NCBI GenBank assembly: GCA_900541905.1
Contig: UQLQ01000018.1
Span: 1-36,926, forward strand
DNA length: 36,926 bases
Direction of reading: 5' to 3'
From: an uncultured Oscillospiraceae bacterium
GTDB lineage: Bacteria > Bacillota > Clostridia > Oscillospirales > Acutalibacteraceae
The position numbers and the translations under genes were made by a program. Positions 15,157 to 22,677 of the stretch are shown piece by piece (positions within the stretch are counted from its first letter, which is position 1; each line of letters starts with the position of its first letter). A model generated the notes under the pieces. That model made no database searches. It had not been told where the DNA came from and saw only the letters and a program-made list of their open reading frames with translations.

Positions 15157-15192
15157 AAAAAACAGGTATCAAATATTTGATACCTGTTTTTT
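15157..15192 (-). terminator. Terminator of the iscS-iscU operon
   Basis: 15157-15174 is the exact reverse complement of 15175-15192 (18-bp arms, no spacer). On the minus strand the hairpin core CAGGTATCAAAT/ATTTGATACCTG ends in six T residues. It lies one base past the iscU stop codon. Confidence 0.88.
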
Positions 15193-15193
15193 A

Positions 15194-15637
15194 TTAGTGC
15201 TCACCGCAACCGCAATGGTCATGATGGTCACAATCTTCAATTTTACCTACAATCGGTGTTGGATCAATCCCTTGACGGGTGTAATAATCTGCTACGGCAG
15301 CTTTAATGGCTTGTTCAGCCAATACGGAACAATGGACTTTTACCGGAGGCAAACCATCCAAAGCTTCCATAACAGCTCGGTTTGTCAATTTCAAAGCTTC
15401 GTCTATTGTCTTGCCTTTGATAAGTTCTGTTGCCATAGAGCTGGTTGCAATTGCTGCACCGCAGCCAAATGTTTTAAATGTTACATCTGTAATTACATTG
15501 TTTTCTACTTTAATGTACATTCTCATAATGTCGCCGCATTTAGAGTTACCAACTTCACCAATGCCGTTTGCATCTGCCAATTCGCCAACATTTCTTGGAT
15601 TTGCGAAATGGTCCATAACTCTTTCACTATATGCCAT
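15194..15637 (-). CDS. iscU: Iron-sulfur cluster scaffold protein IscU/NifU-N type
   Basis: 147 residues. The three scaffold cysteines are C34 in NSKCGD, C59 in TFGCGAA and C103 in VHCSVLA, and Asp36 follows the first. After the fold there is a short tail rich in His, Cys and Asp (DCDHHDHCGCGEH), common in clostridial NifU-like scaffolds and possibly metal-binding. I chose ATG 15637 because AAAGGTGAT lies just upstream; the in-frame GTG at 15646 is part of that ribosome binding site. It is 24 bases downstream of iscS on the same strand and forms a two-gene operon with it. It receives sulfur from IscS to build [2Fe-2S] clusters. Confidence 0.96.
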   Translation of the reverse strand: MAYSERVMDHFANPRNVGELADANGIGEVGNSKCGDIMRMYIKVENNVITDVTFKTFGCGAAIATSSMATELIKGKTIDEALKLTNRAVMEALDGLPPVKVHCSVLAEQAIKAAVADYYTRQGIDPTPIVGKIEDCDHHDHCGCGEH

Positions 15638-15661
15638 ATTAATCACCTTTCTGTTTTATGT

Positions 15662-16843
15662 TTATTTATTCTTATTCATAATTTCGTCCCATAACGGAGA
15701 GATATCTCTGAGATAAGACACAATACCGGGAAGTACTTCCAAGATGTAATCAACATCTTCCTCAGTGTTTTGGTCACTGAATGAAATTCTCAAAGAACCG
15801 TGTGCAATTTCATGAGGAAGACCGATTGCTAATAGAACGTGGCTTGGATCCAATGAACCGGATGTGCAAGCAGAGCCGGAAGAGGCGCAAATACCTGCGA
15901 AATCCAATTTCAATAGCAGAGACTCTCCTTCAATGCCTTCAAAGCACATATTAAAGTTGCCGGGCAAACGTTTTACAGCATCGCCGTTAAGACGAGAACG
16001 TTCAATTTTAGAAGCGCCTTCGATTAAACGGTCACGCATACGAATTAATCGCGCATTGCGTTCGTCTAAATTGGCGTATGCTTCATCCATGGCTACACTC
16101 AGTGCAACAATGCCAGCCACGTTTTCAGTACCTGCACGTTTGCCGCGTTCCTGGGCACCGCCGGAAATTAGATTTGGTAAACGGATACCGCGGCGTACAT
16201 ATAAAGCGCCAACACCTTTCGGAGCATGTAATTTATGTCCGGAAAGGGATAGAAGGTCAATATTTTCTTCTTTTACATTAATTTTTACATTACCTACTGC
16301 TTGTACAGCATCTGTATGGAATAATACGCCATGTTTTTTGCAAATGGCCCCAATTTCAGAAATTGGTTGAATTGTGCCGATTTCATTATTGGCATACATG
16401 ATTGTAACCAAAGCAGTATCTTCGCGGATGGCTTTTTCCACATCTTCCGGTTTTACAATACCGTTTTCATAAACTTCCAAATAGGTTACTTCAAAACCTT
16501 CTTTTTCTAACGCTTCCGTTGTGTGAAGAACTGCATGGTGCTCAAATTTAGAGGTAATAATATGCTTCTTACCTTTTTTGGCAAGCTCATGAGCAACGCC
16601 TTTGATGGCCCAGTTATCAGCTTCACTTCCTCCGGAAGTAAAGAAAATTTCATTGGGAAGCGCACCTAAATGGTTTGCTACATTTTCTCTGGCTTCTTCC
16701 AACGCTTTTTTTGCTTCACGGCCCACTGCATATAGGCTGGAAGGGGTGCCATATTTTTCTGTATAATAAGGCAGCATTGCATTTAAAACTGTTTGTGAAA
16801 CGGGTGTGGTTGCAGCATTATCTGCATATACAAATCGTTTCAT
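15662..16843 (-). CDS. iscS: Cysteine desulfurase (IscS/NifS family)
   Basis: 393 residues, normal for group I desulfurases. Motifs are ADNAATTP at the N-terminus, TSGGSEADNWAI, EHHAVLHT with the PLP-stacking H103, the PLP lysine K204 in LSGHKLHAPKG, and the persulfide-forming C326 in SSGSACTSG. It converts cysteine to alanine and delivers persulfide to the scaffold encoded next. The start is ATG with AAGGTGA eight bases upstream. The usual clostridial iscR gene is not adjacent; rnhA precedes it instead. A promoter with an IscR-like core lies in the 127-base gap. Confidence 0.97.
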   Translation of the reverse strand: MKRFVYADNAATTPVSQTVLNAMLPYYTEKYGTPSSLYAVGREAKKALEEARENVANHLGALPNEIFFTSGGSEADNWAIKGVAHELAKKGKKHIITSKFEHHAVLHTTEALEKEGFEVTYLEVYENGIVKPEDVEKAIREDTALVTIMYANNEIGTIQPISEIGAICKKHGVLFHTDAVQAVGNVKINVKEENIDLLSLSGHKLHAPKGVGALYVRRGIRLPNLISGGAQERGKRAGTENVAGIVALSVAMDEAYANLDERNARLIRMRDRLIEGASKIERSRLNGDAVKRLPGNFNMCFEGIEGESLLLKLDFAGICASSGSACTSGSLDPSHVLLAIGLPHEIAHGSLRISFSDQNTEEDVDYILEVLPGIVSYLRDISPLWDEIMNKNK

Positions 16844-16924
16844 ATATTATTTCACCTTCATTTTCTTAATAAAAAATAGTTTAGCAACATAAGAAAATTT
16901 TTCTAAATGTTGTTGTTTAAATAT

Positions 16925-16953
16925 AATATACACTAATTTAGTATACATTGCAA
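16925..16953 (-). promoter_or_regulatory. Putative iscS-iscU promoter
   Basis: On the minus strand: -35 TTGCAA (16948-16953), a 17-bp spacer and -10 TATATT (16925-16930), about 80 bases upstream of the iscS ATG. Confidence 0.65.
16932..16942. promoter_or_regulatory. IscR-like operator core inside the iscS promoter
   Basis: The sequence ACTAAATTAGT (minus strand) is an interrupted palindrome lying exactly between -35 and -10. It fits the central part (ACT-RWWWY-AGT) of the type 1 IscR site of E. coli. The outer flanks do not match well, so the regulator may be another Rrf2-family protein. Confidence 0.45.
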
Positions 16954-16970
16954 TACTTTCAGCAAAAAAA

Positions 16971-17423
16971 TTAGTATGTGGGGGAGTTTTTCACTTTTTC
17001 TGCGGCAGCAACTGCCAATTGATCACAGCGTTCGTTTTCAGGGTGACCGGCATGTCCTTTTACCCAAACCACTGTAAGAGTATGAGGTTCAATTAAGGTT
17101 AAAAGCTCGTCCCATAATTCAGGATTCAGCGCGGGAGATTTATCACTTTTTCGCCAACCGTTTTTCTTCCAACTTTTTGCCCAGCCTTTGGAAATACCGT
17201 TACAAACATATTGTGAATCACTGTATAATGTAACATCACAAGGTTCTTTTAATCGTTTGAATGCTTCAATCACCGCTCTTAATTCCATGCGGTTATTTGT
17301 AGTATTTGCATCCCCACCGCTAATTTCCTTTTCTGTCTGCTGATAACGTAAGATAGCACCCCAACCGCCAGGACCCGGATTGCCTTGGCAAGCACCATCG
17401 GTAAAAATTTCTACCTCTTTCAC
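16971..17423 (-). CDS. rnhA: Ribonuclease HI
   Basis: 150 residues, the same size as bacterial RNase HI. Catalytic residues D9 (FTDGACQGNPGPGGWG), E47 (NRMELRAV), D69 (YSDSQYV) and D134 (ERCDQLA), with H124 in KGHAGH, are all present, so the enzyme should be active in removing RNA from RNA-DNA hybrids. The basic-protrusion segment GWAKSWKKNGWRK is also there. The frame is open to 17546, but GTG 17423 is the natural start: it is preceded by GGAGATAG at proper spacing and leaves no N-terminal extension. It is transcribed from its own promoter and lies upstream of iscS. Confidence 0.96.
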   Translation of the reverse strand: MKEVEIFTDGACQGNPGPGGWGAILRYQQTEKEISGGDANTTNNRMELRAVIEAFKRLKEPCDVTLYSDSQYVCNGISKGWAKSWKKNGWRKSDKSPALNPELWDELLTLIEPHTLTVVWVKGHAGHPENERCDQLAVAAAEKVKNSPTY

Positions 17424-17471
17424 AAAACTATCTCCAATTCGTATGTTTTGAGTATGAATTCTCATTTTTAA

Positions 17472-17500
17472 ATTATACCAATTTCCAATTAGAATATCAA
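17472..17500 (-). promoter_or_regulatory. Putative rnhA promoter
   Basis: On the minus strand: -35 TTGATA (17495-17500), a 17-bp spacer and consensus -10 TATAAT (17472-17477), about 50 bases before the GTG start. Confidence 0.75.
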
Positions 17501-17602
17501 CTAAGTGAAAGAATAAAACTATTTTTTCAATAAATTTATGAAACAATATAAAATGGTTACAATAATGAAAGATAAATCGGACTACTTTATACTGTCCAAT
17601 AC

Positions 17603-17631
17603 TTGACAGTATTATGTAATCGGGTTACAAT
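17603..17631 (+). promoter_or_regulatory. Putative RNase J promoter
   Basis: -35 TTGACA (17603-17608), a 17-bp spacer and -10 TACAAT (17626-17631). ACTGTC (17591-17596) and GACAGT (17605-17610) form a small inverted repeat over the -35 box. The predicted transcript would have a leader of about 230 bases. Confidence 0.75.
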
Positions 17632-17870
17632 TGAGAAGACGTTTGTGTTCGGATTATATATGAATTAATTTTTAGTGAGATCGTTGCAGAAATAGATATT
17701 TATGTATGGCAAAACATACATTTAAAACAGTTATTGAAAACAGAACATGAAAATAAAATTATGATTACGGAAATAACCATCTTTACTGAAAAGTGAATAA
17801 AGAGCCAGCTTTACACCGTTTGTAGAGCCGGCTTATGATTGTTATGTCCTTAAAATTTGGAGGTTACAAA
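17632..17870 (+). other. Long untranslated leader of the RNase J gene with a stem-loop
   Basis: Between the promoter and the GTG start lies a direct repeat, AGAGCCAGCTT (17801-17811) and AGAGCCGGCTT (17824-17834). The two copies also fold into an imperfect hairpin (17803-17812 with 17824-17833). No T run follows, so it is not a classic terminator. RNase J and E genes are often controlled through their own leaders, so this may be a processing or autoregulatory element. A 54-codon start-less frame (17635-17796) was judged incidental. No riboswitch was recognised. Confidence 0.45.
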
Positions 17871-20069
17871 GTGACAGAAAAGGATATTGGAACAATGATT
17901 GAAAAGAAACTGGAATCTGCAGAAGATAAGATTCCTGTTTTTGCTCCGGCCTCATCGGCTGTAAAAAATGAACAAAAAAACATATTGCCTTCCGCGCATC
18001 AGACACGAACATTAGATAAATCTTCTGCAACTCAAAATAAAACATGGAATGAACGCATGACAGGAAATTCAAACGGCGGTCGTTCCAAATACGCAAACCA
18101 ATCAAAACAGCATAAAATTTTCCCTAAAACTGCCGGGGCAGATGTATCACACAAATCCCATGTTTTGCAAGCAAAATCGGTACAACCAAAACCGTTTGCA
18201 GCTAAAACGCCACGTTCCAAAGGGGCAGCACCGACAGATGACAAATCGGTTCCATTACAAACAAAAGCGGTGCAGACAAGACAGCCAAAGCAACCTGCGG
18301 CTAAAAAAACTTCAGCACAAAGACAGCAACCCGCACAGAATCTGGTTGAAACAAAAATGGCAATCAAACAAATCAGCCAACCTTCCAGAAATACAAAAAG
18401 CAAACAGCCAAAACCATCTATTAAGGCTTATTTTTTAGGTGGTTTGAATGAAATCGGAAAAAATATCACTGTGTTTGAATGTGAAAACGACATGGTTGTT
18501 GTAGACTGTGGTATGGCGTTTCCGGACGATGACATGATGGGCGTTGATTTGGTTATTCCTGATTTTACATTTATTGAAAAAAATGTGGATAAAATTCGCG
18601 GTATTGTCATAACGCACGGACACGAAGACCATATTGGTGCTATGCCGTATTTACTCAAAAAAGTAAAACTTCCAATATACAGTACAGCTTTAACATTGGG
18701 TTTGATAGATGGAAAATTAAAAGAACACGGTTTACAAGGAAAGGTACAGCTCAATACGGTAAAACCGGGTCAAACCGTGCGTCTTGGCTGCTTCGGCGTA
18801 GAATTTATTCATGTAAATCATTCCATTTCAGATGCTGTAGGGCTGGCAATTCACTCACCTGCAGGTACAGTGCTGCATACCGGTGACTTTAAAATTGACT
18901 GTACTCCTTTAAAAGAAGAAATGATTGACCTTGGCAGAATTGCAGAGCTTGGTCAGCAAGGAGTACTTGCTTTAATGGCGGATTCTACAAACGTAGACCG
19001 TCCCGGCTATACCCCAACCGAACGTAAAATCAGCGATGCTTTTGAAAAATTGTTCTTGCAGGCAGCAGACCAAAGAATTATTATCGCTACCTTTGCATCC
19101 AATATCAGCCGTGTACAGCAGATTATTAACTGTGCGGCAAAACACGGACGTAAAGTGGCGCTTTCAGGCAGAAGCATGATTAATGTGATGGGAATTGCGT
19201 CCGAACTGGGATATTTGGATATACCGGAAGGCCTTTTAATTGATATTGACTTGTTAAATCGCTATCCAAAAGATAAAGTGGTGTTAATTACAACCGGCAG
19301 CCAAGGGGAGCCAATGTCTGCATTAACCCGTATGGCATTTGCTGATCACAGAAAAGTAGAAGTCGGTCCGGGTGACTGCATTATCATCTCAGCAAAACCA
19401 ATTCCGGGTAATGAGAAAATGGTAAGTACCGTAATTGATGAATTACTAAAAAGAGGCTGCGATGTAGTTTATGAATCCAGCCATGAAATTCACGTATCTG
19501 GTCACGCAAGTCAGGAAGAATTAAAAATTATTCATGGCATTGTAAAACCACAATATTTTATTCCGGTTCACGGTGAACAAAAGCATTTGCGTAAACATGC
19601 TGAACTTGCGCGTTCTATGGGTATGAACTCTGAAAATATATTCATTGGAACCATTGGAGATGCTGTGGAGTTAAATCAAAATTATATGAAACAGCTTCCT
19701 TCTGTTCCTGCAGGAAGAATTTTGGTAGATGGTCTTGGCGTAGGCGATGTTGGCAGTATTGTGCTGCGTGACAGAAAGCATTTGGCAGAAGACGGTTTAA
19801 TTGTGGTTGTGTGCACCATCAGTCAGGATGATGGTCATGTGGTTGCAGGTCCCGATGTGGTTTCCAGAGGATTTGTATATGTGCGTGAATCGGAACGTCT
19901 GATGGTAGAATCGAGAGACTTGGTTACACGAGTATTGGAAGAATGTGCTGAAAATCAAATTCATGATTGGGGTACATTAAAGACCAGAATTAAAGATGAC
20001 CTTTCTAAACTGCTTTATGAAAAAACCAGAAGAAATCCTATGATTCTTCCAATTATTATGGAAATTTAG
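17871..20069 (+). CDS. rnj: Ribonuclease J with long N-terminal extension
   Basis: 732 residues. The enzyme core starts near residue 182 (AYFLGGLNEIGKN) and has the metallo-beta-lactamase site HGHEDHIGAMPY near residue 247, the second metal ligands DFKID, the beta-CASP segment and GHASQEELK near the C-terminal part. This is the 5'-3' exo- and endoribonuclease of mRNA decay and rRNA maturation. The first 180 residues are low-complexity, rich in Lys, Gln, Pro, Ala and Ser and predicted disordered; B. subtilis RNase J1 has no such part. The start GTG 17871 is backed by GGAGG seven bases upstream. The open frame upstream to 17835 has no ribosome binding site. Confidence 0.95.
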   Translation: MTEKDIGTMIEKKLESAEDKIPVFAPASSAVKNEQKNILPSAHQTRTLDKSSATQNKTWNERMTGNSNGGRSKYANQSKQHKIFPKTAGADVSHKSHVLQAKSVQPKPFAAKTPRSKGAAPTDDKSVPLQTKAVQTRQPKQPAAKKTSAQRQQPAQNLVETKMAIKQISQPSRNTKSKQPKPSIKAYFLGGLNEIGKNITVFECENDMVVVDCGMAFPDDDMMGVDLVIPDFTFIEKNVDKIRGIVITHGHEDHIGAMPYLLKKVKLPIYSTALTLGLIDGKLKEHGLQGKVQLNTVKPGQTVRLGCFGVEFIHVNHSISDAVGLAIHSPAGTVLHTGDFKIDCTPLKEEMIDLGRIAELGQQGVLALMADSTNVDRPGYTPTERKISDAFEKLFLQAADQRIIIATFASNISRVQQIINCAAKHGRKVALSGRSMINVMGIASELGYLDIPEGLLIDIDLLNRYPKDKVVLITTGSQGEPMSALTRMAFADHRKVEVGPGDCIIISAKPIPGNEKMVSTVIDELLKRGCDVVYESSHEIHVSGHASQEELKIIHGIVKPQYFIPVHGEQKHLRKHAELARSMGMNSENIFIGTIGDAVELNQNYMKQLPSVPAGRILVDGLGVGDVGSIVLRDRKHLAEDGLIVVVCTISQDDGHVVAGPDVVSRGFVYVRESERLMVESRDLVTRVLEECAENQIHDWGTLKTRIKDDLSKLLYEKTRRNPMILPIIMEI

Positions 20070-20129
20070 TGTGTGTAAATCAAAAACATTCGGTATCAAA
20101 AGTGCCATTGTTTGTTTACCAAAGGGGTT

Positions 20130-22130
20130 ATGAGTTTGAAACGAAAAGTTTGGGTTTCGTCTCCAATTCTATATGTACTGGCTGTTGTTATGGTTGGTAT
20201 GACTGCTGCCAGTTGGTTCTGGAATCCCATTATATTTTTTATTGAATTGGGTTTAACCTTGATTTCTATTGCAATTATAACGGTACTATTTGTACAGTTT
20301 AAGTCACATGTAACCGTTGCTATGAAATCGGCCAACAAAGTTTTGTCGGGACGGGAATATCAGCTGTTGCAGGATTTTACGCTTCCGGTTGCGATTGTAG
20401 GCAATGAAGGTGATATTATTTGGGTGAATACTGCCTTTTTAATGGATGTTGGCAGAGACTCAGAATATAGAGGCGAAAATATCTTAAGATTAATTCAATC
20501 GAAAACAATGGAACAGGTAGCTGAATCCGACGGTACCGATATTTCAATTGATGATAAAAAATTTACGGTATTTGCGGCAAAAACCCAATATGCTTATATT
20601 GTCTATTTTGTCAATGATACCGATTATAAAAACATCAGCAAAGAATACGAACAAACCCGTCCTTGCGTTATGATTGCGGCATTTGATAATAAAGAGGAAT
20701 TGGCACATGACTGCAGTGCAACAGAAGAAGCACGTATTAACGCAGAAGTGGAAGCCACCTTAAACAATTGGGCGCAGGATATGGGTGGTTTTGTAAAAAA
20801 ACTGAGTGGTGGCAATCGATATTTGCTGGTAAGTGATGAGCGCCATGTTGCATGGGCATTGGAAAAGCGTTTTGAAATTTTAGATGTCATTCGAAAAATC
20901 AAAGCCCCGGGCAATAGGAGCGCCACAGTATCCATTGGTATTGGACGCGGTGCTGATACCTTGACCGAAAGCGAACAATGGGCAAGGCAGGCATTGGATA
21001 TGGCGTTGGGACGCGGCGGTGACCAAGTCGCCGTGAAAAAGAAAAATGATGCATATGATTTCTTCGGTGGTTTATCCAAAGGCGTGGAAAAACGCGATAA
21101 GGTACGTACACGTGTTATCGCTGCATCTATATCTGACCATATGAAAGCAAGCGATATTGTGTTTATTATGGGACATCAGTTTTCCGATTTAGATGCGGTA
21201 GGCTCTGCTGTCGGCATGTGGAGTGCAGCAACAAAAGGCGTGAAAAAGCCTGCTTATATCGTAATTGACCGCAATGCGACTATGGCTATGCCGATTGTAG
21301 ATGAAATAGAAGCAGTGCATGATTCGGAAGAGAAAATTTTCATTTCGGAAGAAGAAGCGTTGGATATGTTGACTCCAAGATCTTTGGTGATTGTAGTAGA
21401 CACCCACTCTCCCGATTTTGTGGAAAGCAAGGAACTTCTCAATGAAGCGCAGCGAGTGGTTGTCATTGATCACCACCGTATGATGGTAAAGCACATTGAC
21501 AATGCGGTTGTATTTTATCACGAACCATATGCAAGTTCTGCTTCCGAAATGGTTTCAGAATTGGTCCAATATATTGGAAATACGGTTTTAAGCAAGGAAG
21601 AGGCGGACGCACTGTTGGCAGGCATTATGCTGGATACAAAAAACTTTGTATTAAAAAGCGGTGTTCGTACCTTTGAGGCGGCAGCTTATTTAAGACGCAG
21701 AGGTGCCGATACTGTAGTGGTAAAGAAAATGTTTGCAAGCAATATTGATACTTATAAAGAAAAATATTCTTTAATTTCTACAGCAGAAGTTTATAATGGC
21801 TGTGCAATTGCATGTACGGATGAATCTACTCCGAATGTGCGTGTTGCCGCGGCTCAGGCAGCAGATGAGCTGCTTTCCATTCAAGGAGTGAATGCATCTT
21901 TTGTACTGTTCAAGACAGGAAAAACAGTGAATATCTCTGCTCGTTCACTGGGAGATATCAATGTTCAAATTATTATTGAAGCTATGGGTGGCGGAGGCCA
22001 TTTGACGATGGCTGGCGCACAAAAAACAGGAATGACTATGGATGAGGTAAAGCAAGAATTAATTCAGGTAATTCGCGATGTACTCCCTTATGCAAGTAAA
22101 TTTCCTGCATTAAACGGAAGTAAATCTTAA
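20130..22130 (+). CDS. gdpP: c-di-AMP phosphodiesterase GdpP (YybT)
   Basis: 666 residues in the standard GdpP layout. Two membrane helices lie at about 11-54, followed by a PAS-like domain, a degenerate GGDEF domain (ALGRGGDQVAV) and the DHH phosphoesterase domain with GHQFSDLDAVG near 347 and VVIDHHRMM near 444. A DHHA1 domain ends in GGGGHLTMAGAQ near 619. It hydrolyses cyclic di-AMP to pApA at the membrane. Start choice is between ATG 20130 and TTG 20136; AAAGGGG ends two bases before the ATG, so the TTG is also credible. rplI follows after 19 bases, the conserved gdpP-rplI-dnaB order of Firmicutes. Confidence 0.95.
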   Translation: MSLKRKVWVSSPILYVLAVVMVGMTAASWFWNPIIFFIELGLTLISIAIITVLFVQFKSHVTVAMKSANKVLSGREYQLLQDFTLPVAIVGNEGDIIWVNTAFLMDVGRDSEYRGENILRLIQSKTMEQVAESDGTDISIDDKKFTVFAAKTQYAYIVYFVNDTDYKNISKEYEQTRPCVMIAAFDNKEELAHDCSATEEARINAEVEATLNNWAQDMGGFVKKLSGGNRYLLVSDERHVAWALEKRFEILDVIRKIKAPGNRSATVSIGIGRGADTLTESEQWARQALDMALGRGGDQVAVKKKNDAYDFFGGLSKGVEKRDKVRTRVIAASISDHMKASDIVFIMGHQFSDLDAVGSAVGMWSAATKGVKKPAYIVIDRNATMAMPIVDEIEAVHDSEEKIFISEEEALDMLTPRSLVIVVDTHSPDFVESKELLNEAQRVVVIDHHRMMVKHIDNAVVFYHEPYASSASEMVSELVQYIGNTVLSKEEADALLAGIMLDTKNFVLKSGVRTFEAAAYLRRRGADTVVVKKMFASNIDTYKEKYSLISTAEVYNGCAIACTDESTPNVRVAAAQAADELLSIQGVNASFVLFKTGKTVNISARSLGDINVQIIIEAMGGGGHLTMAGAQKTGMTMDEVKQELIQVIRDVLPYASKFPALNGSKS

Positions 22131-22149
22131 ATGATACGGAGGGTTTTAT

Positions 22150-22599
22150 ATGAAAGTAGTACTGCTTGCAGACGTAAAAGGCAGTGGTAAAAAAGGTGAG
22201 TTGGTAAACGTTTCCGACGGATATGCCCGCAACTTTTTATTTCCTAAAAAATTGGCAAAAGAAGCAAACGCACAAGCGTTAAATGAGCTGAAAAATGCGG
22301 AAGAGTCAAGAGCGTTCAAAATAAAACAAGAGACAGAAGCAGCACAAGCTTCCGCTGATAAAATTAACGGAAAAAGCGTATCAATTTTGGCAAAAGCAGG
22401 GCAAGGAGGAAAATTGTTTGGCTCTGTAACAGCAAAAGAAATTGCGGAAGCAATTAAGAAGCAATACGGTGTTGATGTTGACAAACGCAAAATTGATACC
22501 AAAGGGGATATGAAAGCATTCGGTACATATGAATGCGAAGTAAAATTATATTCGGGTATTACAGCTACTGTAAAAGCTGTGGTAACAGAAAAAGAATAA
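22150..22599 (+). CDS. rplI: 50S ribosomal protein L9
   Basis: 149 residues, the typical length. The N-terminal RNA-binding domain begins MKVVLLADVKGSGKKGELV with the conserved YARNFLFPK segment. A long connecting helix rich in Ala, Glu and Lys follows, then the C-terminal domain containing GKLFGSVTAKEIAEAI. The start has ACGGAGGG about eight bases upstream. It sits between gdpP and dnaB as in many Bacillota. Confidence 0.98.
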   Translation: MKVVLLADVKGSGKKGELVNVSDGYARNFLFPKKLAKEANAQALNELKNAEESRAFKIKQETEAAQASADKINGKSVSILAKAGQGGKLFGSVTAKEIAEAIKKQYGVDVDKRKIDTKGDMKAFGTYECEVKLYSGITATVKAVVTEKE

Positions 22600-22610
22600 T
22601 ATCATTCGAT

Positions 22611-22637
22611 ACCTGATGGCATTTTGTCATCAGGTTT
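22611..22637 (+). terminator. Weak terminator or attenuator between rplI and dnaB
   Basis: ACCTGATG (22611-22618) pairs with CATCAGGT (22628-22635), followed by a short T run and then CCCC. It probably lowers rather than stops transcription into dnaB, for which no separate promoter is evident. Confidence 0.55.
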
Positions 22638-22677
22638 TCCCCGTTATAAGGAATGGAACGATAAAAGAGGTGTATGT

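Larger units (their letters stand above)
14837..15193. other. Convergent intergenic region between the LytTR operon and iscU
   Basis: This region holds one terminator for each flanking operon (14950-14987 and 15157-15192). Between them, near 15080-15100, is an 8-bp inverted repeat, TTGATTCA and TGAATCAA, with a five-base centre but no T run after it. No coding frame with a start signal was seen. Confidence 0.5.

Noticed and set aside
15197..15716. Plus-strand frames opposite iscU
   Set aside because: They are antisense shadows of a confidently identified gene and have no ribosome binding sites or recognisable motifs.
17731..17745. Third copy of the TetR operator (AACAGTTATTGA)
   Set aside because: Only one half of the palindrome is matched and it lies in the RNase J leader; likely chance in A+T-rich DNA.
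17635..17796. 54-codon open frame between the RNase J promoter and start
   Set aside because: It has no ATG, GTG or TTG near its beginning, no ribosome binding site and A+T-rich composition. Low-complexity A+T DNA gives such frames by chance.
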